Part shown: piece by piece, positions 1-62,779 of the stretch
Position numbering within the stretch: position 1 is the first letter of the stretch
Layout: each line of letters begins with the position of its first letter
Assembly (NCBI GenBank): GCA_035771165.1
Contig: JAWNZC010000087.1
Coordinates: 6,365,001-6,429,000 of the forward strand
From: Paragorgia papillata
Taxonomy: Eukaryota > Cnidaria > Anthozoa > Scleralcyonacea > Coralliidae
Length of the DNA: 64,000 nucleotides
Direction of reading: 5' to 3'
The notes under the pieces: model-generated
What the model saw: only the letters and a program-made list of their open reading frames with translations
Told to the model about the DNA's origin: nothing
Databases searched by the model: none
Made by a program: the position numbers and the translations under genes

Positions 1-450
1 CGAAACTCAGCAGAATGAAATTTGAACATCTGGTCATTTTCGCTCCATCACCTAATGCATTAATAATATATGAATGATAATAATATTATAAGAATATAAT
101 AATAATGTAATATAATTATTATTAATGTATAATAACATTAATGTATTGATATTTTGTATTAAATAAAGGCAAAGTTAAATAAGGGACCGGTCATTATTTA
201 CGAAGGGGGTCAGGTATATTTGATTTAAATAACCAAGAGGGGGTCCATTAAATTATTTTTTTAAAGGGAGGGGTCAATTATTTACTGTCGTATAACAAAT
301 ATGCCTGTGTTTAAACTAAGTTATGCCTCTATTAAAACTAAATGAGAAAAGATTCAGGGTGGGGTCACACAGCAAACTTTCTAAATATGGAGGGGGGTTA
401 TTGTCAAACTTCTGCTCTCTTAGGGGATAGGCACATTTAATTAAAAAAAT
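1..450. other. AT-rich sequence without a recognised gene
   Basis: No reading frame of note. AT-rich sequence with several ggggtca-rich patches. It lies downstream of the minus-strand gene that follows, so it may be intron of that gene, because that gene's last visible exon appears to end in a splice donor. Confidence 0.4.
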
Positions 451-515
451 TCAAGAAGAAAATTCTCCCCCACACCCCCAATAAATAATGACCAGGCCGT
501 AAAATAATATAATAC

Positions 516-1583
516 CTGAAATTTTAACTTTTATACAACTACCATCACTTGTGACATCTGGGTGGCTACCAATATAATCTCTTATGCTGTCTGTTAATAA
601 TTCTCTGAATGGAAGTTGTGCTCCTTCTTCATCCCCTGGGGTGGAACTAATATGGCATAATTTGTTTAGCTGGTCTCTTCTTTGTTTTACCAGATAAGAT
701 CTTGGTAATTCACCAACCAACATTGTCAATTCATGGTAGAAATTGTCCTCTACACAAAACTTGTCAAGAAGGAACAGTATTTGTTCCACTTTCAACTGAT
801 CTTCCTCGGAGAGTCCATGAGCTTTGTCTGAATTCTCCTTCTCTTCTGTTGCCAACTTATGTACAATACCAGATTTTATTTCACTCACAGTTATATTTTC
901 CACCTTGAGTCCAAATGACTCAGCAAACCATAATCCAACTTCAGCACGAGACATAAATGCTTTCAGAGTCCTTGATTTTTTTTGTACTTCTGAAATGTCT
1001 TTCCCTGTGTGCTTAAGACTGCTTTCTAACTTTTCCACATAATTTACAAGTTCTTCATTTTTTGAAAGCAGGTCTGAAATTTCTTCCCTCTTTTCCCTGA
1101 GTGCTTGTTCCATTTCCTCGTGGAGTGCCTGAACTTTCGAGTCCAGATTTTCACATGTCTTCTTCCATTCTTCCAATTCATCATGAATTACTTGATTTTC
1201 AGGGAAACTGTTTGCCGTTTCAAAACATGAAACTTCTTGGTTCTAGACTCGAGTGATTTTCTTTTCTTGCCTTTGGTGCCTTTGTACTCTCCATTGACTT
1301 GACTTGCTAATTTTCTAAGGGATTCATTTACCTTTGATCTGATGGTTTCGTTTGATGTTATAGCAAATGCATGTCCAGGAATCGAATATTCCAACAACTC
1401 GGTAAAGGAATAGTTATTTGAACAATTCGAAGTTACCACAAGTTCGTGCCAAGCTTGCAATACTGGATAGGGAATGGTAACTGCAAAAATTATGTCTGCC
1501 TTTGAAGGTTTGTTAGCATATGCTAATGAGGGGCTTTCGATACCCAATTTCCATTGCAAATTAGATGGTGGGATATCGGACAT
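516..1583 (-). pseudogene. coiled-coil protein of unknown function, partial and frameshifted
   Basis: Two minus-strand frames join into one protein. The first (1583 to about 1190) begins MSDIPPSNLQWKLG and ends in a basic stretch (KGKKRKSLESRTKKFHVLKR). The second (about 1230 to 516) continues with an acidic, heptad-rich coiled coil (ELEEWKKTCENLDSK onward) and a charged helical region. They overlap around 1190-1230 and differ by one base, so a single-base deletion, or a sequencing error, separates them. At 516 the frame meets a good donor (TCAG|gtatta on the minus strand), so the tail shown beyond it is probably intron and further exons lie off the left edge. From memory this resembles a multicopy family of unannotated coral proteins. 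No function is assigned. It could be a live gene with an assembly error or a decayed copy. Confidence 0.5.
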
Positions 1584-2329
1584 TGTAAATTATAAATTAC
1601 TATAAAATACAATAACACAAGTAGTAGTACTCCGTTAAATAGTCTAGCAGATTTACCAGCAAATTGTTGCATCGTGTACTCTTTCTTTGAGGAGAACAGA
1701 CGCAGATAAGCAGATTTCAAATTTTTCCCGGGCAATTAAGCGATTATTTCTGAAGCTACAGTCTTCTTGGACAGTAGTAAAGACCATGGGAACCTAGCAA
1801 CAGCTCTGGTTTTAACAGCAATGGCGGAACGAACTTGAAACAAACACGAAATGGCAACTACACTTGGAAAGTTTGGCTGTTATGGCCGATAAAATGGCAG
1901 TCTTATGATCTCCGATAACCAAGCATTTCAAGACGTTTGGGAACCTACTAAACAACGACAAAATGGACTTAACTCTTGGGAAAATAAAAGTATCGTTCTT
2001 CTGGAGTTTATTCAGACGTTCGCATCGTCGAAAAATCACTCAAAAATTGCCTTAACTTGAGCTTCAAAATACATGATAAGGTGAATTAACAGACTGTAAA
2101 CAGTAAATAAGAGGTATGTTGATGAGGGGGCTCGGGAACCCATTCAGACTAGTCGAGTTGTCATAGAAATTGTAGTGATAATAGATTGTGCAATTTGGTG
2201 ATGTTTTAGACGTTCGCATGTTGGAATTTACAATGGCAAATAGTTAAAAATACTTATTTTGTATATTTGCCACTTAAATCTTATTGGAGACGCCATCTTG
2301 GATTAATTTATAAAGCACTTAATGCGCAT
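1584..2329. other. intergenic sequence, no gene seen
   Basis: Upstream of the minus-strand coiled-coil gene and before the LINE fragment. Only short fortuitous frames. Could contain the promoter of the minus-strand gene, but I see no clear element. Confidence 0.4.
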
Positions 2330-3563
2330 GCTTGTCCACCATGTTGTCCTATATTTCTAGCCATGGAACGATTATTGATTATGGTGTCCCACAAGGTTCC
2401 ATGCTTGGTCTCATACTTTTTATTATATACATTAATGACCTTCCTCATTGTCTCGACAACTGCCTTGTAAGTATGTACGCAGATGACACCATGATATATT
2501 ATTCAGAGAAATCCGTTGCTAGAATTCAGGAATCACTGCGAAATTATTTTAACCGATTGGTAATATGGTTGGAAGACAATAGACTGGTTTTAAACAAGTC
2601 AAAAACCAAAACAATGAAATTTGGTACAAAGCAAGAACTTGACATGGATGTCGAATTCAACATCTACCTACACGAGCAGAAATTGGAGAAAGTCGCCAAA
2701 TTTACATATCTGGGAGTTGTCTTGGATGAACAGTTAAATTGGAAAGACCATGTGGAAGAAATAAGCCTGAAGATTAGTGCTAGATTGAAATTGATGACCA
2801 GAATTAGATCATGTTTACCTTTAGAAGCAGCGAAATCCGTCTATAACGGCCTGATTTTACCTATTTTTGACTACTGTGATGTGGTATGGTCCCAGCTTTC
2901 AGTAAGGTGCAATCAGGAATTACAACGCCTAGAAAATCAAGCTGCCCGACTAATTCTTCAACGCTCAACATCTGCTGGCTCATTGAAAGTCTTAAATTGG
3001 ATAAGTTTGGAAAAAAGAAGAATTATGCATGTTTCTATCTTAGTGTTTAAATGTTTAAATGAATTAGTACCTAGTAATTTAAGTAATATTCTTATTCAAA
3101 ATTATAATTTCCATAGTTACAATACAAGAAGAAAGAAAGAAAGACCTTCATCTGCCAAAAATTAAACGTGAACTTGGCAAGAGAACATTTAGATTTAATG
3201 GACCTTACCAATATAATAAACTGCCTACTACAGTGAAAGGGACTTCCTCACTTTTTAGTTTTAAGCTTCAAATTTGGAAACATTGGAGTGGTTAAACTTT
3301 ATCTGCATGTGTATACACGACTGGCAGGTGAAGTTCGATTGCTTGGATGTTTCCAAATTTGGAGATATTTGATTATTGATCTCTTTTGCATACTTTGTTC
3401 CGTTTGATAGTACTGTATATATACATATATATATGTTATATATGTTATCTATCTAAAATTTTCATAATACCTGTAACTAAATACAGGTCGTTCATGAATA
3501 CCAGCTATATAGCTGATGAGGCTAACCTGTTTAAATAAAGTTATCCTATCCTATCCTATCCTA
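2330..3563 (+). mobile_element. 5'-truncated non-LTR retrotransposon (LINE) with (ATCCT)n tail
   Basis: The copy starts abruptly inside the reverse-transcriptase palm and runs through the 3' untranslated region to a short array of ATCCT units at about 3542-3563, which is a typical 3' end for CR1/L2-like LINEs. 5' truncation is the usual outcome of target-primed reverse transcription. Clade placement is inference. Confidence 0.8.
2332..3295 (+). pseudogene. LINE reverse transcriptase, C-terminal part, frameshifted
   Basis: The first frame (2332-3165) has the RT motifs in order: GVPQGSMLGLILFIIYINDL, the catalytic MYADDTMIYY, then the thumb region (FTYLGVVLDEQLNWKDH) and the C-terminal LINE signature (IFDYCDVVWSQL, QRLENQAARLIL). 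Fingers and part of the palm are missing, as is any endonuclease. At about 3130 one extra AAAG unit in a short AAAG repeat shifts the frame; the other frame continues to 3295 (RELGKRTFRFNGPYQYNKLP), the usual end of this ORF2 type. The catalytic YADD is kept but the copy cannot be autonomous. Confidence 0.8.
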
Positions 3564-3657
3564 GTAAGGGTCACGCTAACTGAATTCATAATAAATCAGA
3601 TAATAAACTGCACGAAGAAAAGGCCGCGTTTATTACCATATTTCGTTATTATAAAAT

Positions 3658-3768
3658 TCAATGTTCTCCCGTGTTTGTAAAACATTCGAAAATAATAAAA
3701 ATCACTCGGCCTACAGCCTCATGATTTTCATTATTCTCTCATGTTTTACAAACACTCGAGAACAATGA
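3658..3768. repeat. fold-back inverted repeat
   Basis: Two arms of about 48 bases, the left with caatgttctcccgtgtttg and the right with aaacactcgagaacaatg, are imperfect reverse complements around a short centre. Looks like a small palindromic MITE. Confidence 0.6.
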
Positions 3769-3828
3769 GTAATCGGTTAAGGACCTCGTGATTTTCATTG
3801 GCTTCTCATGTTTGTAACCCCTACTTAG

Positions 3829-3924
3829 GCTACGTTTACACGGTACTGGACGAATTTGTAACCGGTCTCAAATTAGTACTTTTCCGCCTGTCTCGAATTT
3901 GTCCGGTACCATATAAACGGAGTC
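3829..3924. repeat. small MITE with inverted ends
   Basis: The left end (ggctacgtttacacggta) and right end (ccggtaccatataaacgg) are imperfect inverted repeats around a core in which the cgaatttg word recurs. Similar to nonautonomous repeats common in coral DNA (recollection, not a search). Confidence 0.5.
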
Positions 3925-4497
3925 TTAATTTAGATTTAATAAACTTTTAATCAATATTCATAATCATAATGCATGTTATTAATCACAGCATGCAGCAAAA
4001 CTTTGTTTGCGTGGTGAAACACAAAATTGTTAATGGCCATACCTCATTGCTAACGAGGTGGCACATCATTTATAGGTTGTAACACAACATTGTTCACGAG
4101 GTGAATATCAACTTTAACGAGTTACGGCTCAATGTCGTCAAAATATTGCTAAGCAATTAATTTCCTTGCTGGATTTGCAAAACCATTTTTGAACGGGATG
4201 AGAAAAGTCGTTATTTTATGAGAGTTGGAATAATTGTTCACATTTTATGACAACACAAAAGTCTATTTTGAGCTAGGCAACGAGGAGTACCGCTCGATTG
4301 TGCTCACATTGTGCATCTCTGCAATTTAATTGCATGGACAACAACTTCGTTCACGCACGAAACTGACAGCACTGTAGCATGGTTTATTATTCTTTATAAG
4401 TTTTACGCAGAGAAATTATGCCAGTTGGTTACATAGACTTTTCAGCTGTATCTATTGTTGTTTCAATAATTGTCATTATATTTTTCCTATTATTTAG

Positions 4498-55651
<51,154 letters not shown>

Positions 55652-55917
55652 AGTCATTTTATTAACGATATTTTACAAGTTTTTTAAGTACTCTTTTAAA
55701 TTCGTGATATCGTAAGGAAGTCGCACCTGTTCAACAAACGAGTACTAGCCGTGGGAACACTATAGTACTACCTGGCTGGACTGTCGGTCATCTAGGCACA
55801 TTTAGGATCCCTAGACAGTTGGTATCATCTTTGATGGTTGGTATATTGCATCATTACTACTTCCCCCCTCCCCCAGTGTACCCTCAGGACCCTGATCCGG
55901 TGGTCTCATAATATTTT

Positions 55918-56712
55918 ATATTATAATAGTTTCAATTAGATTCTCCTGAGCTTGTCTGTGCAGGGTAAGGGCTATAGTGTTCCGATTTGTGGTTTCCAGA
56001 GCGACTCGATTTTTTATTCTTCTTTGTAGTTGAAAGTTTCTATTTTCCTCCCTTCTTGTTTGTTTATTTGTTTCAATTATAAAAAAATTGTATTTGCCAA
56101 TGTCAAGGTTTACTTTGTTTGTTACCAACCAATAATTTATTGGTATAAGTCCTGATTTCATTTGACTCAACAAAGTATGCAGCTCAGAAACATTGCAGTT
56201 TTTGTGCAGTTGTTGGTCATCAGCATAAAGATGTAAGTTTGATGGTTTCCATCCATTTATTAGAGAGGGTTGAGCAAAGATTTCAGGTAATTCATTAATG
56301 TAGATGTACAGTATGAACAAGATGGAATACATAGTCTTACGGAACACCACAAATTACTTTTGAGGTTTTGACCTTGAGCACCCAATTTATACACACTGTG
56401 TTCTACCAGCCAAATATTTTGTAAATCACTCCAGGAATATTCCAGTAATTCCATATTTGTATAACTTGTCCAAAACCGTTCTACGATAAAGGCTGTCGAA
56501 GGCCTTGCTGAGGTCTAACTACGTAAGTAGTGTTATTTCTTTGTTGTCCATTGACTTAAACATGTCATTTAATTGTTATACAAGTCAATGCAGTGATTAT
56601 TGAAAGTCCCTTGGGATAGCTTGATTGAAATACGTGTAACAAAGAATTTTCACACAGTTAAGTTATCAGTTGCCTGAATACCAATTTCTCCAAAACCTTT
56701 GACAGTATGGGA
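55918..56712 (-). mobile_element. minus-strand LINE reverse-transcriptase fragment
   Basis: From 56712 on the minus strand: ILSKVLEKLVFRQL, a broken stretch with LYRRTVLDKLYKYGITGIFL-like readings, then INELPEIFAQPSL, LHLYADDQQLH (catalytic YADD kept) and a basic C-terminal run (NFQLQRRIKNRVALE). Several stops and frameshifts. Lies just downstream of, and antisense to, the LGR gene. Confidence 0.7.
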
Positions 56713-58429
56713 AGCAAAGCTCAGGCCAATCTCGTTCCCAGAGCCTTCTCACGCGGGCCGCGCAAACGTAGGCTCTGGGATAATCCGTTTCAAATCGACA
56801 TTTCATTGGTTGAATAATTGAAAGTGGTTTATATCAAGGGACATTTGAGAATCTGTATATTCCTTGTTCTTTCGAAAGCCTTGAGGGGGTTTTAAATATT
56901 ATCTGGCGACTGAAACTTGTCAAGAACCAAACCTCTGGAACCAAACAGCAGTTGAACAGCAAGTATTCGGTGGCTTATGAATGGTTTCGAAAGGGAAAGC
57001 GGTGAGTACTGAAGCGGCGTGTTGCCCGCGGCGGTATCTTGTCAGTTGTGGAACAAGATGGCTAGTAATTTCAGAACTACATATCGTTGAAGTATATTGT
57101 GTACATATGTTGTTAGATGTTGAATGAGCTTTCATTTGATGTATATTTCAAGATTCTGCGTTTTATTAAACTTGTTAAAATGTCCAAAATGTGCGAACCG
57201 CTGTTTGAAATAGTATTACAAATAAACAGGAAATTGACTTCTCACAAGTGTTACAGAATTTTAGATTTCTTTTGAAATATACTTAACGCACAACATTGAG
57301 ATATATATCATACAGAAGCTCTTGAAAAATTCTATTCGGGGTAAGAATTTCAAGCTTCTAGTTAAACGGGAAATATTTTAAAAATCGAAAAACGTCTGTC
57401 GTTTTGGTTCACTGCGTCGGTTTCCTGTTTATTTGTAATATAATATTATTACGAACTAGTCCGGCAGCATATGTCGTGAAATAAAGTTCCGTGGGAATTT
57501 CGTGAAGAAAGCAAGCGACTAGTCTGGATATGTTAAGGGGACCCTAAGGAACGTGAAAAATGTTGTTGGCAATTTTGTGACTTGCACCAGCGGCCGCTAT
57601 GGTGAGTTTAATAAGTGACGTATATGGCCCAGCATGGAAACGAGGCTGAGCAATAAAACGCCTTATAACCATCGTTAATGGAAACAAATCGTTACAAAAA
57701 TTACTCATACCTTATATTGAAGTTTATCTGACACAACTAAGTAACGTTTAGGTAAAAAAGCTTGTCACGTGACCATCACAGCATGAAAACGAGGCTGGAC
57801 AATAAAATGCCTTATAGCTTATTTTGATTTGCGTAAAATCTACCCAAATCCACCCAAATCAAAGAAATATGTGAGTGGTAGTTTAGAAGGCAAGGCCTCC
57901 GTCCGTAATACGGGTGGTCACGTTATTATCATAGAAACGAAGCTAAGGTACGACCTTTGTCGAACCATTGTCATGTTCTTATTTACAGAAATTTAATTAA
58001 GCAAAGACCATCTCCTCATCCTCCATCCCCTCTCCTCTTCTTCCTCCTCATCGTCATCGTCATCGTTGTCCTCATCATTGCTGTCGGTAACATTATGACA
58101 AGGAGTCATCTCCATTATCGTTGCAGCTGCAGAGATCTAGAGGTCTGTGCAATTAAGTCCAGGATTGCGGCACTGTTATGTATTCGTGGAACATCTCTCC
58201 TTAACACAGCCGCACTTAACTAGAAGGGTGACTGCATCAGGTGCTGGTTGTAGTCGTGTCATCACTGGAAGCCATTCATTTTTAACGAAGTAAGCACAAT
58301 ATTCAATATTTATTCGGCATACTGATTGTCAAAAAAAGTACAAATACACTAGACAATTTTAAAATCAAATAGAGATGTGAACTAAATAATACGGTATACA
58401 TCAAATTAGAAACACCTTTCTCCATTGTC
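56713..58429. other. intergenic sequence, no gene recognised
   Basis: Contains ccaatctcgttcccagagcc and aggctctgggat near 56730-56780 (inverted), and two related stretches near 57635 and 57785 (gcatggaaacgaggctga/gcatgaaaacgaggctgga, then caataaaacgccttata/caataaaatgccttata). Otherwise nothing seen. Confidence 0.4.
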
Positions 58430-58870
58430 CATCCATACTATAATTCGCTGGTGACGACAGCTCTGGATTCGGCACGGCCTTGTCAGTGTTCCGTACCATC
58501 ATCTGGTAATATGCTCGCAATATGGGCGGCCTCTTTCAATGCAGCTTAATTCCTTGAGAGGTAGTGAGTGTTGAATGCTTTTCCGGAACAGCAACCACCT
58601 CATGAGATCTTTCACCTTAACAATGCTTATGTGTTTGGCGAGTACAGTTCAATGCAGACAAGCTTCTCAATTGTGGTAACGGCCCGTGGTATAGGGTGCG
58701 CGGTTGTACACAGGCCTTGAAGTGCGCTCACGATATATATTCATCCGCCTTGATGAACGCTTTCCAACACGCCAGCTTCCCTTTACCGGCGAAACTTTCG
58801 GTATTATCGGTTCTACTCCAGGCATGAAACCCAGGAAGCGCTGCAGTTCTAGCGGGACAAAGCAGTATAC
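58430..58870 (-). pseudogene. remnant of a multicopy protein, minus copy
   Basis: Minus-strand reading from about 58852: ARTAALPGFHAWSRTDNT, ESFAGKGKLACWKAFIKADE, VSALQGLC and further degraded text. The 'ALPGFHALTGxDxTGSFxGKGKxxCWKAF' pattern is, from memory, a motif of a repeated uncharacterised protein in cnidarian genomes, probably transposon-borne. Stops interrupt it. Confidence 0.5.
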
Positions 58871-59189
58871 TTGATCTCGACCATTGTCATTGGTACTGTT
58901 CTCATCTAGCTCAATTATTTCACCGCGAGCGATGAAGTGCGACTTATTTTTAACTGGTTAGTTAGTTGGATACACCTTGTAGTGGATATCGAAGTGGAAT
59001 GCATGTGGTAGTGGACAGTGGGCTGCGTGGAATGCGCGTAGTAGTGGGCAGCCAATGTAAAGCAAGTCACAAAGATATGACATAACTTGAAAGCAACCAG
59101 GAGGAGGCAGATACGAGGCTGTTGCAGCATACTGTTGATGCCACAAGCCTCGGGACCACGGATATCAACATCATATCACCAGACCCCAA

Positions 59190-59420
59190 CCAGACCCCAA
59201 CGTGATTGTGCTGTATCTCAGGCGATTCCCAGAGCTGTGTGAGAACACATCCTTTGTGACCGGAGAGGGCAGCGCCATCGCAAGATACTGCTTAGGCCTA
59301 AGTAACGTTCGCTCCCTTGGACCTGCTAGAACTACAGTGCTTCCTGGGTTTCATGCTTGGAGTAGAGCCGATAATACAGGAAGTGTCACGGGACGAAAAG
59401 AGGGATTTGCGACAACTTTG
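59190..59420 (+). pseudogene. remnant of the same multicopy protein, plus copy
   Basis: Reads VLYLRRFPELCENTSFVTGE, ARYCLGLSNVRSLGPARTTV and LPGFHAWSRADNTGSVTGR before losing similarity. Its last part is the inverted counterpart of 58790-58852, so the two copies face each other about 340 bases apart. Confidence 0.5.
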
Positions 59421-59780
59421 CACGCTCGCAAATTTGTTGCAAATTTAACGAGCTAACTTTGCACACGTTTGCATATGTTGTGTTCTCAAATTTGCAATGC
59501 ATTAGATTTGCTTCATATTTGCATACGGGTTTGCACATTTGCAAATTTGAAACAAAATTTGCAATCAATTTGTAAATGATGCAAATTTGTTGCAAACATG
59601 ACAAATAGCTTTGCACAAGTTTGCACGCAAGAGTTTTTCGACTTTGCAACATACTTTTGCAATAAGTTTGCAAACGAATTTGCTCATGTAAAACTTTGAC
59701 GCAAATACGGTATTAAATTTGCAACAGGTTTGCCAGAGTACTAAATGTATCGCAAATTTAGCAAACGAGAAACCTGACAA
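59420..59780. repeat. tttgcaaattt-rich imperfect repeat
   Basis: Dense recurrence of the near-palindromic words gcaaatttg and tttgcaa over about 350 bases. Short minus-strand frames here (KFVCKL, CKFNTVF) are artefacts of the repeat. Confidence 0.6.
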
Positions 59781-60215
59781 GGGAATACCTTGAGAAATTC
59801 TTCATAAACCCTCAAGTTAAATTGATGTAGAGCTTCGAGAATTCATCGGATTTGTCCCAACCGTATACGAACGATATTCATATAAACTATGTCTATGTCA
59901 AAAGTTTTAGAGTTTATTTAAGATCGCAAACTTTCAATATCCGCGATCGAATGAGTTGGCTTCTAGAAGTTCCAACCATAGAATATTTAATGAATTTAAA
60001 AGGGTTTAATTTGTTTTGCGATACCTTTATATATAATTACTACAAATTAGACCGTTTTTAAAGTTGTATTTGATAAAATAAATCTGACAAATTTCTGATT
60101 ACTTTATGCATACAACATTGACAAACATTTAAATCAATGTTTTGAAAGCTTCTTTCCTCAGAGAACAAAAATGAGGAGTGTGCCGTGGCTATAGATTAAG
60201 TGAAAAACGCGGACC
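59623..60215 (+). repeat. direct duplication, copy A
   Basis: Begins cacgcaagagtttttcga and continues through ccttgagaaattcttcataa, catcggatttgtcccaaccg, tatccgcgatcgaatgagtt and caatgttttgaaagcttctt to gaggagtgtgccgtggctat. Copy B at 60722-61290 has the same blocks in the same order with small differences. Confidence 0.85.
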
Positions 60216-60721
60216 ATTTCACAAGCCATCACCACTGGAATTAAATCGAGACAGCAATGTTATTTTAAAGTAGGTTATATAGACCCTTTTAATAAGTGCA
60301 GAGTACGTCATTTCCAGCCTTTTGAATTCTATTGAAAATATATATATACAAAAGCTAAGACAATAAACGAAATTGAAAAGAATTCAAAAGAAAAATTGAA
60401 AAGAAATTGACGTCAAAGTGTGAAAATTACGTATTCTATACTTATTAAGAGGCCAAGGCACACCCCTCATTTTTGTTCTCACTCTCTCCGCTTATGGTGG
60501 AAAATGCGGAGTCTGGCCGTCATGCGCTTTGTTTTCCATGCTTTTTTACAATAGACATGGTACGTCATCAAACGTTAAGCGAAGTAATAACCATCAGACA
60601 CGGCTTTATACGTATGATATTGGCTTGGTTTAGAACAAGGGAACGATATTATTATCGCAACTTCCAGACGCTATTCGTCACACTCCGCGTTTTCCACTAG
60701 CTTGCGGTGTAAAATGCGGAG

Positions 60722-61290
60722 TCCACGCAAGAGTTTTTCGAGTTTGCAACATACTTTTGCAATAAATTTGCAAACGAATTTTGCTCATGTAAAACTTTGA
60801 CGCAAACACGGTATTAAATTTGCGACAGGTTTGCCAGAGTGCTAAATGTATCGCAAAATTTAGCAAACGAGAAACCTGACAAAGGAATATACCTTGAGAA
60901 ATTCTTCATAAACCCCCAAGTTAAATTGATGTAGAGCTTCGAGAATTCATCGGATTTGTCCCAACCGTATACGATATTCATATAAACTACGTCTATGTCA
61001 AAACTTTGGGTTTATTTAAGATCGCAAACTTTCAATATCCGCGATCGAATGAGTTGGCTTCTAGAAGTTCCAACCACAGAAAACTTAATTTAAAAGGTTT
61101 AATTTGTTTTGCGATACCTTTTATATAATTACTACAAATTAGGACCGTTTTAAAGTTGTATTTGATAAAAAAAAATCTGACAAATTTTCTGGTTACTTTA
61201 TGCATACAACATTGACAAACATTTAGATCAATGTTTTGAAAGCTTCTTTCCACAGAGAACAAAAAATGAGGAGTGTGCCGTGGCTATATA
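60722..61290 (+). repeat. direct duplication, copy B
   Basis: Same blocks as copy A about 1.1 kb downstream, with a few small indels (for example a missing acga in the cgtatacgaacgatattc block) and substitutions. Word pairs such as aaatgcggagtc around the junctions suggest the duplicated unit is part of a larger repeat. Confidence 0.85.
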
Positions 61291-61845
61291 CAGTAGATAA
61301 GGCGAAAAAACGCGGACCACTTGCGCATGATATTGGTTTGCATGGTTTAGACACGCTTTTTCACTTTAAAATAACACAAAGTCATTTACCGAAACGGCTT
61401 TATTTATATATTATTATAACGAAAAGTCAGTTAGTAGTTAGCGATTTTATTTCTTCTGTGACACACTCCGCACTCTGCGCTCCGTATTTCCTACCCTGCC
61501 ACGTTTCCATATTTTTTAACGATTAATGTGATACATTATCAAACGCTAGACATATCTATAGGCATGGTATTAGCTTGGTTTAGAATTGTCGCAACAATAA
61601 CTGAAACGAAATGGTAATATAGTATGAAATGACAACAACTATTTGTGCGTCTTGACAATATACTTTGACGTTAATTTACAGTTCGAAAATCACTTAGTAT
61701 ATAGTCGACCTTATAGAGTTTTGGCGCGACACAATCCGCAGTCCGCATTTTCCACCATGCCACAGAAAAACGCACCCTGGAGGTATAACTATGATAACCT
61801 TAATACGGGTAATTAGGACATTGGTTGCTACTTTCAAAGTATTCA
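61291..61845. other. intergenic sequence, no gene seen
   Basis: No domain-bearing frame. Confidence 0.4.
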
Positions 61846-62219
61846 GACCCTGTCCACACGTATATGTTTACAAACACGTTTACGTTCTTGAACGTATCAA
61901 ACGTTTTTCATACAAACATGTACGTTTACGTGCGCAAACGTACATAAAACGCATCGTAAACTTATATGAAACGGTTAAAAGGTTTGCAATATTAAGATAT
62001 CTATACAGTTTTTGGTAGACTTGGTGGGATGCTGTACCGTCAGCGTTAACAAAAATATACGTTTATGCCGTCCACACCAAAACGTGTTTTCGAAATGTAC
62101 GTTTACGATGATCGGTTTCATCGTTTACGTGTGGAAGCAAGACCTATAAACGTAATAAAAATTATGCGTTTACCGATTATGAACGTATAAACGTATAACG
62201 TATATGTGTGGACGGGGCC
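61846..62219. mobile_element. MITE with 'ccgtccacacgtat' ends
   Basis: agaccctgtccacacgtata and tatatgtgtggacggggcct are inverted termini. The core is full of aaacgt/acgttt words in both orientations. Similar MITEs are, from memory, frequent in coral DNA. Confidence 0.7.
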
Positions 62220-62779
62220 TCATATATATATTATATATACACATATACATGTATAGTGCGATTCCAACAATTATCACGAGTGGTGATTGCAAAACAGAGG
62301 TGCATAAGGAAATGGGACAAGATTTGTAGAATGTTCTGATAGTTTGGATTAAAAATATATCAAGTACTAGGAATAAACAACTTTGCGACATAACATAACA
62401 TTTTGTGAAAGATACAATGTAATAAAATATTTCAATGTTTTCCATCAACTTCACGTAAAAGCTATTTCCCATTACGTTTGCTTTCCCGCGCGGGTAGAAC
62501 AGCGTGCAGTGGTCCGCTTTTGAAGTTGAAAGTTTTTTTAACTAATAGTGGACGGAACAATTAACGCTTTGCCCGTGCGGCCGAAGCTAACGCAATATAG
62601 AAATAAACTTTAATACTTAGGACAATATATCATGACTGTCACCCATAAATTAACATTTTGCACAATATTGGGTACAAAATGCGTTTGGGAATACGCTTCC
62701 CGAACAGAAACGCTAGTAAATATTTACGAAAGTCACATAAACTATATATATCGAAACACGAAGAGCACCATGCGCCAGT
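62220..62779. other. sequence 3' of the transposase frame, no gene seen
   Basis: Possible untranslated region of the minus-strand transposase-like frame that ends at 62780. Confidence 0.4.
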
